A stretch of DNA of 64,000 bases from Athripsodes cinereus (lineage: Eukaryota > Arthropoda > Insecta > Trichoptera > Leptoceridae), in contig OX388319.1 in the NCBI GenBank assembly GCA_947579605.1, positions 2,356,001 through 2,420,000 on the forward strand, read 5' to 3'. Within the stretch, counting starts at the first letter, position 1. Every line of letters begins with the position of its first letter. Position numbers and translations under genes: made by a program. This document shows, in pieces, positions 45,809 through 55,985 of the stretch. The notes below the pieces were generated by a model that saw only the letters and a list, made by a program, of their open reading frames with translations, was not told the DNA's origin and ran no database searches.

Positions 45809-46883
45809 AATGCATAACTCTGTAGAACAATGGGGAATAATAAATGCGCTAAATGAAGCAAGAATTGACTCCAGATACTCAAGGCTGATCAAATTTATCT
45901 ATGACCACGCTACAATGGATGTAAGGATTGACGAGGACACAAAAACGGGGAAAATCAATATCAAGAGAGGTGTAAGACAAGGCGATACCATCTCACCTAA
46001 ACTTTTTACGTTAGTTCTAGAAAGTATTTTTAAAACACTAAACTGGGAACATAAAGGGATTAAAATTAACGGAACATATCTGAGTCACCTCCGCTTCGCA
46101 GATGACATAGTACTCATCAGTGATGATCTGGAAGAACTTCATACCATGATAAAAGAGCTCCACGATGCCTCCCTGAAAGTTGGTCTACAGATGAACATAA
46201 ATAAAACCAAAATCATGAGTCCATCCAACAGCAGTATCACAATCGATAATAAGAAAATTGAACCTGTTGAAGAGTATATTTATCTTGGACATAAGATCAA
46301 ATTAGGGAAAGAAAATCAGACAGCGGAAGTACCCAGAAGAATTGGACTAGGTTGGGCAGCCTTTGGGAAACTCAATCATATACTTAAAAACAAGGATATT
46401 CCCATGAATTTAAAAAGAAAAGTGTTTGAAACATGTATCCTCCCTGTGCTTACATATGGTCTGGAAACTATCACCTTAACTGCGAGGACCATATATAAAT
46501 TAAAATGTACACAGCGATCTATGGAGAGACAAATGTTAGGCATAAGTCTGAGAGATAGAATCAGAAATGAAGAAATCAGACGCCGGACAAAGGTTGTCGA
46601 CGTGGTGGATCGTATTGCCAAGCTAAAGTGGCAATGGGCAGGTCATGTTGCCAGACAGGGAACAGACAGATGGGCACCCAGAGTCCTAGGATGGAGACCA
46701 TGGGACATGAAAAGAGGAATAGGCCGGCCTCAGAAACGTTGGGCCGATGATATTGTCCCTGTCGCGGGTAGCAGGTGGATGAGAGAAGCCCAAAGAAGAG
46801 AAGAATGGAAGAAATTAGAAGAGGCCTACATCCAGCATTGGAGAGACGGCTGAAGAAGAAGAAGAAGAAGAATGCATAAACTC
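45809..46883 (+). mobile_element. RTE-type LINE, 5'-truncated, with TSD
   Basis: The element runs from about 45821 to 46870, where it ends in GAAGAAGAAGAAGAAG. It is flanked by AATGCATAACTC (45809-45820) and AATGCATAAACTC (46871-46883), a 12/13-bp duplication with one extra A. It is the longest and best preserved LINE copy in the window and, judging from its open frame and duplication, one of the youngest. Everything upstream of RT motif B is missing. Confidence 0.85.
45810..46853 (+). CDS. Reverse transcriptase C-terminal ORF of a truncated RTE-type LINE
   Basis: An uninterrupted frame of 347 codons covers the second half of a non-LTR reverse transcriptase. Visible blocks are motif B RGVRQGDTISPKLF (residues 53-66), the catalytic motif C FADD (96-99), motif D GLQMNINKTK (125-134) and motif E YLGH (158-161). 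The C-terminal domain follows: KLKWQWAGHVARQ (271-283), GIGRPQKRWADD (303-314) and REEWKKLEEAYIQHW (330-344). In the intact family this enzyme performs target-primed reverse transcription. Here the endonuclease and RT fingers are absent. The reading begins SVE, the residues that usually follow the motif A Asp (AFDSVE), so truncation falls at motif A and the first catalytic Asp is lost. The ATG lies inside the left target-site duplication, so the start codon comes from flanking DNA. The protein cannot be active as RT and expression is unlikely. Confidence 0.85.
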   Translation: MHNSVEQWGIINALNEARIDSRYSRLIKFIYDHATMDVRIDEDTKTGKINIKRGVRQGDTISPKLFTLVLESIFKTLNWEHKGIKINGTYLSHLRFADDIVLISDDLEELHTMIKELHDASLKVGLQMNINKTKIMSPSNSSITIDNKKIEPVEEYIYLGHKIKLGKENQTAEVPRRIGLGWAAFGKLNHILKNKDIPMNLKRKVFETCILPVLTYGLETITLTARTIYKLKCTQRSMERQMLGISLRDRIRNEEIRRRTKVVDVVDRIAKLKWQWAGHVARQGTDRWAPRVLGWRPWDMKRGIGRPQKRWADDIVPVAGSRWMREAQRREEWKKLEEAYIQHWRDG

Positions 46884-47350
46884 ATTTCCTCGAAATTGAA
46901 CGGAACTTAAGATTTAAGGAATTTATAAAAAATAACTTGATAAAGTAGGCGCACTTTGGAACAAATTTCAAATTCAAATTCAAATGTTAGTATTATTTAT
47001 TATTGATAAATATAATTTTTTTTTATTTTTTTTTTTTTATTTAAAATAAAAAAAATTAACTAATAATTAATAATTTAATTAAAAATTATTTAATGATTAA
47101 GGTATTAATTTAACCAGGGATTGTTTCATTCTCAGAGTATAGTCATAGCTAGTAATGCTATGCTTAATATGCATAATTTTTGTGTGTATAGATTATAATG
47201 CATATCAAAAGTAATTAATTGTTCGTGTTATAACAAAGACATTATAAGAAGTATAGTAGGTACGTTTAAAGTGTCCCACACACAAATTCCAACGAAATGA
47301 ATGGGTAAATTCGATCATAGTAGAAAATGACGACATTAGATTAGGTATAT
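46884..47350. other. AT-rich, no gene seen
   Basis: A TTCAAATTCAAATTCAAAT run at 46968 and a T/A-rich low-complexity tract at 47015-47095. Confidence 0.5.
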
Positions 47351-47352
47351 AT

Positions 47353-47470
47353 TATTGCAGTAGGCAGCACGATGGTAACGAGTTGGAATTCCATTCTGAA
47401 GGTCTGAGGTTGGAATCATGATGCAGTAGACTTACTCCACCTTAATGACACAAACGTATTGTTTTTATTG
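47353..47470 (+). mobile_element. Possible tRNA-derived SINE head
   Basis: GGCAGCACGATGGTAACGAG and GAGGTTGGAATCATG about 50 bp later resemble decayed Pol III A and B boxes. No family body from this window follows. Confidence 0.3.
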
Positions 47471-47512
47471 TTTGCAGGAAAACTTAACAAATCAATGTAC
47501 TGCTGCGTTAGC

Positions 47513-47635
47513 GATATCTTTTTTTAAATATCTGGGTTTTGTTATAAACCCAAATAAAACATTATACACCTATCAAACTAAGCTAGGGGCTTGTGCCTAG
47601 AAAGGGGAGTTTGCCGGTACTACCGACGAACTCAA
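47513..47635 (-). mobile_element. SINE family S2, head truncated
   Basis: ATATCTGGGTTTTGTTATAA, AAACTAAGCTAGGGGCTTGT and GGGGAGTTTGCCGGTACTAC: complement of the S2 tail, body and the start of the head. Confidence 0.7.
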
Positions 47636-47924
47636 ACATCTATCAATCCATTAACCTTTCTAAGTGTCGGGTGTGTGTTAATTATTTTTCTTTTATTTTG
47701 TTAGGTATATTGATTATGTATATTTTACATAGAAACATTTGTTATAATTATATTGAAATAACTTTATTTGTCGGTTGGACTCCTATTTATCAGTCTCTGG
47801 AAATGATCTTATTTGTTATAATGAGACCTGAGGGAGGCAGAGCTGCGTTCGGAGGATGCAGGAGACTGGAGAACTTTGAAGATTAGGAATAATTAAAAAA
47901 AATCTCGATGTTATCATTTTCAAC

Positions 47925-48065
47925 TCAGAAATGTGGCATACCACCCTTCCTCACCCATTCTGGATTCCTTACCCTATACTGTGCATAAAGAGAACAACTT
48001 GCATTCTTATTTCATACATTTAGTGCTTCGGCTACCGTACTTGTGGGAAACATCGTGATGGTATA
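47925..48065 (-). repeat. Repeat family S3, decayed partial copy
   Basis: TGGCATACCACCC, CCATTCTGGATTCC, AGAACAACTTGCATTC, GGCTACCGTACTTGTGGG and ATCGTGATGGTA are recognisable in antisense. Confidence 0.5.
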
Positions 48066-48564
48066 TATAGATAAATAGACTTAATTTCCTCTTAGCCTAC
48101 CCCCAAGTACAGTCTAATCAAATGATGATGACGATGCAAATAAACAGATATTTATCTAATATTTTAATGTATTTGCGAAATACTTAGTAGACAACAGTAT
48201 TAGGCTCTGTACTACTACGTTGCTTAGTCATTTGCCATCACATTACTATAATAAATAAAATGCATCATAAGAATATTATAATCGAGGTAAAATTATAATA
48301 AGTTTTATTGTACATACAAAAATATTAATAATAATCCACTCTATGACGATATAGTGAGGCTCAAACCATAAATCGATGGATTTTACCGCATTAAAAACAT
48401 CGATGAATGAAAGTGTACACTATTTGTAGATTATATTGTATAAATCACAGAAATTACGCTAAAATTATCAAACTTTTCTATGTGAATCAATATCTTTCGT
48501 CACATCTCAAAACAAAGTAATGCAATATACCATATTGGTTTCATAATAATAGAGGAAGTCTGAC
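48066..48564. other. AT-rich, no gene seen
   Basis: No recognised repeat. Confidence 0.45.
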
Positions 48565-48745
48565 TAAGTGGGTGGTTATTCAGTTGCTGTGGAACATTAT
48601 TCCCTATGATTTGCGGACTCTGTAGAGTGTGGAGGGGTTCAAGGCAAGGTTAAATACTCTATTGTTCAGGGGAAGTTATGATTCTGGAAAAGACCCTTGG
48701 GGAAGGTTTTTCCACAGAACGTCGCATCTTAAAAAAAATTGTCTA
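48565..48745 (+). pseudogene. CR1/L2-like LINE C-terminus and 3' end
   Basis: Reads NIIPYDLRTL, a stop, then SVEGFKARLNTLLFRGSYD. ACCCTTGGGGAAGG and AGAACGTCGCATCTT (3' hairpin variant) and an A run follow. Closely related to 10984-11215. Confidence 0.7.
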
Positions 48746-49488
48746 GTTAATATTATTTTAAATTAAAAAAAAAATGTTTATTAAATTAAAAACAATCACA
48801 TAAAATATACATTTAAATTCATAAAACAATATTCTTTCTCCCTTATAGAGATATCTCGTGATAAGTGCGGAAGTACTCAAAAATCTCTCAGTGTTGTAAG
48901 ATACATTTTTCTCAAATTGATAGTAAGTAGGTACATGATAAAAATAATAGATAACAATACTTCTAAATATAGTTAGCTAGGTTGTTTTCGGCACATTTCT
49001 TGTATTTTTACAAATTATTCGTAATCCAACTTTCATTGACGATGAACAATAAAATGCTTGACAACCCTATCCTCTCACTTTTTAGTGATGTAATTAACCT
49101 TCGCGATAAAGCACAGTAACATAATTCACAGTGATTTATTATAAAACACGTATACAACAACATCAGTCAGTCATAGAACATCATCATAATCTCAACGAAA
49201 GGCAAAGGTGGTGACGATATAGAGGTAGGTAATACCGATTACTGTTACAATACAAACTTGATGTGAATTTATTTGGTACTTGTTGCAAATCTGGCATTTG
49301 TCAGAGAATAGTAACCATCGCCATCAGAGCAAAATCCGGATTCAAAATCAACACAAAATAGCAATTTGCTTGAAGGTAGAGCAAATAAATAGACATATTG
49401 AAGATTACATCCTTTTTTCTGTTTTATATGCCCTATGTTTTTAAATTGAACTAAACTGACTTTATGATAAAACATACTTATCAAACAA
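48746..49488. other. No gene seen
   Basis: AT-rich; the 71-codon - strand frame at 49269-49484 has no motif. Confidence 0.45.
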
Positions 49489-49568
49489 TGTAAATTGGTT
49501 TACTGGAAGACATTGCCTCAAGGCAATGTCTTCCACTAAACCAATTTACAGGCAATGTCTTCCAGTAA
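49489..49568. repeat. Compound hairpin with duplicated arm
   Basis: 49489-49517 pairs with 49522-49550 (29 bp, one mismatch, 4-nt loop). The segment GGCAATGTCTTCCAGTA then occurs again at 49551-49567 and exactly complements 49501-49517. The arrangement mirrors the larger palindrome at 19776. Confidence 0.85.
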
Positions 49569-49571
49569 TTC

Positions 49572-49740
49572 ACGTGGATCAATTCTCAAGGACGGTCGCG
49601 TGTTAAGTAAGAGGAATCGGCGTGCATGTATGAGAAACTGGATGAATGTAGAGGAAGCGAAAGAAGTATGTAAGGATAGATCGACATGGCGTTCCATTCT
49701 ATCTGCCTACCCCACCTGGGACACGGCGTGAGGGTATAGT
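49572..49740 (+). pseudogene. RTE-like LINE extreme C-terminus
   Basis: Reads ILKDGRVLSKRNRRACMRN, MNVEEAKEVCKDRSTWRSIL and SAYPTWDTA before a TATAGTATAGTA-type tail at 49735. This is a well preserved copy of the window's commonest LINE 3' end, 5'-truncated to about 55 codons. Confidence 0.75.
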
Positions 49741-50461
49741 ATAGTAAATATAATATAGTATAGTAGTACTACACCTAACTTCTTTAACAAATTTCAAGAA
49801 CTCCACGCCTGAAACCAACATGACCCCACCAACCCCTACAACTTCACTGTAAAATTAACTGAGTCCACGAAACCGGTCGTGCGTTAGGTTAACTCTAAAG
49901 AAACACTAAACAGTAGGTACCTATTAATAAATATTATTAATTTTATTACATAATATAAATGAAGTGTTACAAAGTTAGTGCCGATACAATCAATAAAATA
50001 TGATGACGAACTTAATCTTTAATTCTTTCATAGCATTATTATTCAAGATGACATCATTGTTCATAGTACTAAACATTGCATAATAATGAGAAGGTATTGT
50101 GTAATAATAAGATAGATACCAAAAAGGTTATACTGTAAGATTCAAACGAAAACAATAATAATATGTCAATCACTATTCAAATTATTACTGTGCAAGTTCT
50201 GCGCAAAAAATTAATGGATTGTGATTGGTTGGATTTATTTCACAATATAAACGAAGCTATAAAATGACTATGATTTTAACACTTAGGTATCTATAGATAT
50301 TAGTGGAGGAAATCCCTATAATGGTGCACTCGGTTATCAAATAAGTGCCAACAGTGATGCATGCAAGTGAGATTTGAACATGGCTGAAGAAGGATGAAAG
50401 CTGTATAAAAGTGCATAAAAGCGTCATTTGTGAAGATTGTGGGATTAACGTTGGGGTAATC
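49741..50461. other. No gene seen
   Basis: AT-rich. 49960-49990 has GTTACAAAGTTAGTGCCGAT, faintly like repeat F. Confidence 0.45.
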
Positions 50462-50689
50462 ATCATCGTCGCCCTTACGCTCCTCTCGGGAGCACAGGGC
50501 AGAAACCAGCCTCCTCCATTCAGAGCGTCTCTGTGCCAATTGCGTCACCTCTTCCCACGACATTCCTTGCGCTCTGATATCGTTGTCATAGGAACGGTGT
50601 ATTGTGAAAGAGGGACGCCCGAGCCTACGGAACCCCTGCGGACGGAAGAACAGTGCTCTTTTTGGCCAACTATCATTGGGCATTCTCAA
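50462..50689 (-). pseudogene. RTE-like LINE C-terminus
   Basis: The frame reads MRMPNDSWPKRALFF, GRPSFTIHRSYDNDIRAQGM, SWEEVTQLAQRRSEWRRLV and SALCSREERKGDDDD. The LR-x-P, RxGRP, DI and LAQ-x-R-x-x-WR blocks are standard for RTE-like C-termini. The Asp run comes from a GAT-type 3' tail. The frame continues into flanking sequence to 50300, which is not part of the element. A + strand copy of the same family is at 53323. Confidence 0.75.
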
Positions 50690-50792
50690 AACATTCTCAA
50701 AAATGGGGTAGTAACAAGAATAAAAGTAAACAAACTACGGTGGTTAGGCACGTGAAAAGAGTGAATGAGGACAGAGTGACAAAAATAATATA

Positions 50793-51371
50793 CAGTAGAA
50801 GTCCATTAGTCCGGCATCCAACAGTCCGGAATGCCCGATAGTCCAGCACTGCTCCGGAAAACTTGTAAAAATTTTGTTTTTTTTTCTAAAAGTATGTCTT
50901 TAAAGCGAATAAAAACGATCGAGAGCTATTCGGAAGTTTTCGGGATAGTTCGGGATCATCTTGACTCAGATGCCGAAACGAAAGAAAAGGAAAAAATCAG
51001 CTAAGCAGAAGCTGCAGAATCACTAAATAAGTTTATCTCTTTTGCTGAGGCTAGTACTAGCTACAGTGCTTCAGAAATCATTGATTTCCATATCGTTAGA
51101 AATAAATTTTATACTAAACGCCATAAGTCAAGAAAACAAAAAACCATACGTGACTTTTTCAAATCTAAGTGAAATATGTTTTACAGTATGTGTAGGTACA
51201 TACATTATATGAAATGTAAAATATACTTTGTTGTATGTATTTGCACACTTTATTTGTAGTTTAGTTATTACACTAATAATTGTTCTTATAATTTCCGCCC
51301 GATAGACCGGAATTTTCGATAATCCGGCACCGAGCCGGTCCCGAACGTGCCGGATTATCGGACTTGTACTG
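50793..51371 (+). mobile_element. pogo/Tigger-type DNA transposon, internally deleted
   Basis: 579 bp. Left end CAGTAGAAGTCCATTAGTCC and right end, read inward, CAGTACAAGTCCGATAATCC are imperfect terminal inverted repeats of about 24 bp. TA flanks both ends (50791-50792 and 51372-51373). Inside is the C-terminal part of a pogo-like transposase. The catalytic DDE core and N-terminal DNA-binding domain are missing, so this is a non-autonomous deletion derivative. Confidence 0.85.
51005..51172 (+). pseudogene. pogo/Tigger transposase C-terminus (relic)
   Basis: 55 codons ending at the stop 51170-51172: AEAAESLNKFISFAEAS, SASEIIDFHIVRNKF, YTKRHKSRKQ, KTIRDFFKSK. The same frame continues upstream of one in-frame stop at 51002 to about 50882. 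The A-x-x-L-x-x-F, EII-x-x-H-x-x-R-x-x-F and closing QKTIRDFF patterns belong to the Tigger/pogo family. QKTIRDFF (51137-51160) fits the PCNA-interacting peptide consensus Q-x-x-I-x-x-F-F, and PCNA binding is reported for the pogo transposase. No start codon or catalytic domain remains. Confidence 0.75.
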
Positions 51372-51590
51372 TATATACTTAGGCAAACTAAAACCTTGCC
51401 ATACGAGGATTAAATGGTAAGATCATCTTACCGATCGTATAAACCAGCTGTGCAACAAACTAATGTGCTCAACACACCTCCGTCCTAGAGGACGATCCAA
51501 TAGGATAATGAGAAAATATATTACATTGACGAAAGCAAAGAATGTATACCTACAAAGGTAAGAGTAAATGGCGTTGCAAAAATATTTGCC

Positions 51591-52659
51591 CTTATCATCA
51601 CGGTATTTCACTAAACTCACTTATAAAAACAAATTCGCACACACACATCGACGAATTCAATAGCTTAAAAGATTTTTGTAAAATTTTACTAACACCAAAC
51701 TAACTTTTATTTTTTTCCCAATAAAATATACCAGCAATTAGGTGAATGTATCACAATCATGATAAACTAAGAAAACAGTGATATGTTATACCTAGATATG
51801 CAATATGAATCTCAAACATGTACCATCAATAAAATCTCTTGCGGTCCTTGGTGCCGCAATTTTTTGTTTGAAAAAAAAAGCGACACACATATAAATTGTT
51901 TGTAGATAACAAGAGATAGACAATATGAGAATGGGGATTATAACAGACGACAAAGGCCGATAGATAGAGATGAATATATACAAAAGAAGAGAGACATTGC
52001 GAATCTAGTTGTAACATATCACTGTAAGAAAATCATAAACTTCAAAAATATAACTACAAAAAAGCTTACAATATTTGGTGAAATACCACCCAATAAACCT
52101 ATGCACATGATTTAAACTAAGGGTACAGTACATTTGAAAACTTATTGACAAGAGTGGGAGACCATTTATATGCCAAGGGAATCAAGACACGTGTTCCAAA
52201 TTCCCTAGAAAACTATATTCACTATCGAAAATGTTGTGAAGAGAATTATGTATTATGTAATGATCGACGCAACAGTCTTTTATTCTAACAACCTTGAGTC
52301 ATGGACGTTATTCTATCAAACTATTACCTAAAAGTACCTGTTATTATATCGTTATTATTATTGTTATCGGTAGATGTTATAAATGTAACCGGTATTCGAT
52401 AGATGGGTAACGACCGGAAAATGAATACACGGTTACACACAGCAGCAACAATAATGTACTTAAAAAAAGAAAAAGAAAAGTTTGTATACTAAAAACGATG
52501 CATGTTATAGTATATCAGATATTTTATACAACCTAATAGACTAATATTGTTCCTCATGGTACGAAATCTGCACAATTTTGAGAGAACTACTTATATATAT
52601 TCTAACTGTTAAAATTGTTTAAAAATTTGTAAATGCATAGATAAAATCCATTGGATTGG
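51591..52659. other. No gene seen; S3 fragment
   Basis: 52130-52185 (GTACATTTGAAAACTTATTG, AGAGTGGGAGACCATTTA) is the end of an S3 copy. The rest is AT-rich and unrecognised. Confidence 0.45.
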
Positions 52660-52855
52660 TCTGCAACGGGTTTCTACTTTCTTCTCTATTCCTCCTTTTT
52701 ATTTCTTTAATTCTACGTAGGTGCCACATTTCATGTTCTTCTTCACTTGGTCCATATGGGTGTTTCTTGGTCGGCCTCTGCCATTTCTGCCTTCGGTCTT
52801 GCCTTCCGCGATAGAAATGAGCTAGGTGCCTGATTGTGTGGCCAATCCAATTAAC
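52660..52855 (-). pseudogene. RTE-like LINE C-terminal fragment
   Basis: Antisense frames give RLIGHTIRHLAHFYRG and, after a frame change, GRGRPRNTHMDQVKKNM and GTYVELKK. The GHTIRH and RGRPR-x-x-x-x-DQ blocks fit RTE-like termini. Frames are broken. Confidence 0.6.
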
Positions 52856-53322
52856 TCGTTATAAATATAATTAAAAAAATATATTATATATTATAAACAT
52901 GATGTCCTTTGAAAATAGTACATTCTAGCTACAGGGACAAAAATCTTCTAACTATTCTGGCGGATGATAGGACATTGTGATAAATAATATTATTATTACC
53001 ACATGAGTCGTTTCAAAAATGTAACAACGAAATACCAATGCGACGCGATCTGGATTAAAAACGTATGATTATAGTGATACTACTGGCAACAAAAAGTAGT
53101 AATAGTGAAGCGCTGGCCATTAAAAAAGAGAACAGTAACGAATGAAAAACAATAATAGAAACGAATTTCACGGGTGTCGTAAACGTGACCATTGTGTTGT
53201 AAGTAATCATGATAATAATAATAAAATATCACTGCTATCGCGGTGGCATTGAAAACCATCGATTTCAAAGTAACCGAATAATTGGTAAAGATTTTTCTAC
53301 ATGATAATATTAATTATGTGTT
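52856..53322. other. AT-rich, no gene seen
   Basis: No recognised repeat. Confidence 0.45.
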
Positions 53323-53500
53323 ATAATCCGCCCGACCGTCCCTCTTTCACAATACATCGTTCTTATGACAGCGACATCAGAGCGCAGAGAATGTCGTGGG
53401 ATGAGGTGACGCATTTGGCACAGAGTCGCTCTGAATGGAGGAGGCTGTTTTCTGCCCCGTGCTCCCGAGAGAAACGTTGAGGACAATGATTGATTGATTG
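53323..53500 (+). pseudogene. RTE-like LINE C-terminus
   Basis: The frame 53337 to the stop at 53478-53480 reads RPSFTIHRSYDSDIRAQRM, SWDEVTHLAQSRSEWRRLFS and APCSREKR, almost identical to the - strand copy at 50462-50689. A GATTGATTGATTGATTG tail follows (about 53488-53504). Confidence 0.75.
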
Positions 53501-53734
53501 ATTGTGTGGCTAAAAGAGGAGGAAGGGAAAGGGAAGATAAAATCGAGAGAAACAATGCTAATATAAAGTAAGATGGAATAGGATAATGTGAAAATTAGAT
53601 TTTTTAATAATTAGTTTTTTTTTATAATATATAGGTACAGAATGATGAAATTTAAACGGTAAAAAATGTATTATAATCTAGGATTTAATATTTTCGTATG
53701 AACGAATTTGATAGTCATATTTTCTTGCTAATCT

Positions 53735-53938
53735 AAACAATGTGACACGGACGTATGGGTATTCACAAGATCCCGGGTTCATTCAATTCCCGACCAGGAA
53801 AAATGAGAAATTACTTTTTTCACATAATTGTTCCGAGTCTGGGTGCTACATGATACATGTACGTTACGTTAGAGTCCATAATACACGATTCATATCTAGT
53901 TTTGGGACTAGCTCGATTTGCATGAATTATCCATAAGA
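53735..53938 (+). mobile_element. SINE family S1
   Basis: The head contains GGGTTCATTCAATTCCCG, a B box interrupted by a small insertion. The body shows GAGTCTGGGTGCTACATG, CATAATACACGATTCATA and GACTAGCTCGATTTGCATG. Confidence 0.7.
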
Positions 53939-54423
53939 ATGTACAGATATGTAGACTACAAATTGTCATTCTCTCTATATTATATTAAGTCATTAATTCA
54001 TTGTATTCTCGATAATTGCCAATACGTCTCAGCCGATAAAAAAATTGTTGAATCACACAAATAGCCTAAATCATTGTATAAAATTTATTATAAATTACGT
54101 TAAAAAATTGTATTTTTTAACATTATTTTACATAGGCACTCACATACGTGGATCAGTTTTCTAATCGGTGCAGTCAAATCTGAATTTCAAAACTATATAC
54201 GCCGCCTAAGGTTAATTGCAAAATTTTTCGCTCATCCTGTAAAAGAATTAGAGCATCAACTGTGATTTATTTGTATGTGATATGCACATTTAATTGTTAT
54301 TTATTAGCGTTTGAGTAACACAATACAGACAGATCGCTGCTACTAATAATAAGAACCTTCACATTAATAATTTAGTCCATTTGTAAATATGTATGATTAT
54401 TATTCGAAAAAAAAGTGCCTATG
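53939..54423. other. AT-rich, no gene seen
   Basis: No recognised repeat. Confidence 0.45.
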
Positions 54424-54430
54424 TAATATT

Positions 54431-54490
54431 TCCACGGTGACTTTATTGGTCTCGAGTCAACTTTCAGTAGCTTCACTTTTATCATCAAAG
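54431..54490 (-). repeat. Second hammerhead-like element copy, degenerate
   Basis: Matches the loop of the 41.5-kb element: CCACGGTGACTTTATTGGTC, then GAGTCAACTTTCAGTAGCTT and TATCATCAAAG. Read on the - strand, TTGATGA replaces CTGATGA (the invariant C3 is lost), GAAA is kept (54465-54462), and stem III is AGTTGACT instead of AGCCGGCT. The 38-bp arms are absent. Confidence 0.5.
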
Positions 54491-54504
54491 TAGCGCAATG
54501 TGAG

Positions 54505-54705
54505 GATTTTCAGAACACTCGAAAATTTTTGGAAAAGAGTGGGAGAACAATTCTTTGCCGGATATTCCACGGATTTATTTTATAAACTTTACTTTAAAAT
54601 GTATTTTTTTTTAAAACCTGTCTTTTACAGTTCACTCGAAAACTACACTCACTAAAAAAAGAGTGAGAGGTCATTTATTTGCTGGGTGCTCGATGGAATG
54701 ACTAA
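54505..54705 (+). repeat. Repeat family S3, two end fragments
   Basis: 54505-54560 (ACACTCGAAAATTTTTGG, AGAGTGGGAGAACAATTC) and 54610-54705 (AAACCTGTCTTTTACAG, AAGAGTGAGAGGTCATTT) are two successive copies of the family end. Confidence 0.6.
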
Positions 54706-55391
54706 TTGATTATATAAACAAATAAATTACTTCACATAGTACAATTCAATAATAATTTTTCAATAATTTGGAAAGTTAAAACGATAAAAAGCGACTATAA
54801 TTAAAGTTACCATATAAGTAACGCTAATGGCTGTGATTCCTCAAAGTGACACTCGAAAACCTAGACTCATCGTATTTTGTTACTTTGATAATAATTTCCT
54901 AAGTGCAACCGGGTATAAATCTAGTTCTTAATAATATCACTGCTTAAAATTTTCGGTAATTGCTATGTTCATTCGCATTATTACAATTATAGGCGATAAC
55001 ATCTCTTATTTTTAATTCGATAATGTCTCTGTTATTATTATTTTATATATCGACAAAGATCGCACAGTACCGAGTATGATAATTATATTGATATGTCAAA
55101 TGTTACTGTTAATTTCATTCAACACTATTATTATTCATAATGACGAACAAAAAAATACAAGGACTTTTTTTATATGCTCCAAGACTGTAAAGAGATAATT
55201 AGAACTGAGTTTTGAAGGACAACGCTTAAAAAACATGCCAAGCTTTTTAAATATTTCTCTCTTGATGTTTAATGCCAACAATATTCTCCTTATAATGATA
55301 AAGAAAATTGTGTTAAGTGTTTTCTGTGGTAAAAAATATCAAACATACATATAGGTATAATTATTAAACACCACTTAATTCTGATGATTTT
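54706..55391. other. AT-rich, no gene seen
   Basis: 54845-54875 (GTGACACTCGAAAACCTAGA) is a further trace of S3. Otherwise nothing recognised. Confidence 0.45.
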
Positions 55392-55640
55392 TTCTCTATC
55401 TATCTCATCACGACATCTCCTACACGAGGAGTATCTAGATGAATTACTGCGTGTAATCAACACACGGATCGTCCTATTCGTGACAATAGGAAAATAAGAC
55501 ACTCAAGATTAGTTGCGTAGGTACCTCATTGCTGAATATTGGATATATTAAAATTCTGATTAGTGGTATTTTACAAATACCTGTATTTTTCAGGATGTTC
55601 GAAAATTTACAAAAAATAGTGATGGACCTGATATTTACCA
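55392..55640 (+). repeat. Repeat family S3, diverged copy
   Basis: CATCACGACATCTCCTACAC, GATCGTCCTATTCGTGAC, CCTCATTGCTGAATATTG, TGTATTTTTCAGGATGTTCG and TACAAAAAATAGTGATGG preserve the order of the family. Confidence 0.55.
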
Positions 55641-55689
55641 GAGGATTCAAATTTTGTCATAATTAAATGACTTAATGAATAGGTAATAC

Positions 55690-55985
55690 ATGCATACCAT
55701 CACGCCGCTTCCCTCGCGGAGTAGGCAGAAAGGATCAAGCGCCACTTCCTTCTATCCTTGCATACATCTTTTATTTCCGTCACGGTCATACAATTCCTCA
55801 TGCATGTTCTCCCCCGTTCAATATTCTCAACACTTGATCGTCCTGTAGGATTTGATTTAAATGATCTTGCCATTTGATCCTCGGACGACTACGTTTTCGA
55901 GCACCTTACCTCTCAGCCAAATATATATTCTTGGTCATTCTGTCCTCATTCATTCTTTCCACATGCCCAAACCATCGTATGAATG
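55690..55985 (-). pseudogene. RTE-like LINE C-terminus, subfamily 2, broken
   Basis: CATCACGCCGCTTCCCTCG, GCCACTTCCTTCTATCC, CATACAATTCCTCATGCATG and TTGCCATTTGATCCTCGGAC in antisense nearly match 42680-42908. The copy extends further 5' to the LRWFGH-equivalent region (CATGCCCAAACCATCGTA). Frames are interrupted. Confidence 0.7.

Larger units (their letters stand above)
50714..51590 (+). pseudogene. RTE-like LINE C-terminus, split by a Tigger element
   Basis: 50714-50790 reads VVRHVKRVNEDRVTKIIY, and after the DNA element the text resumes at about 51374 with RIKW, a stop, DHLTDRINQL and then LTKAKNV. Together they follow the order of the subfamily 2 copy at 42680 (RIKWQDHLNQ, then NRRACM, TEAKDV). 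The halves are offset by about 2 nt at the junction, probably in the TA-rich site. The LINE was inserted first. Confidence 0.65.
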
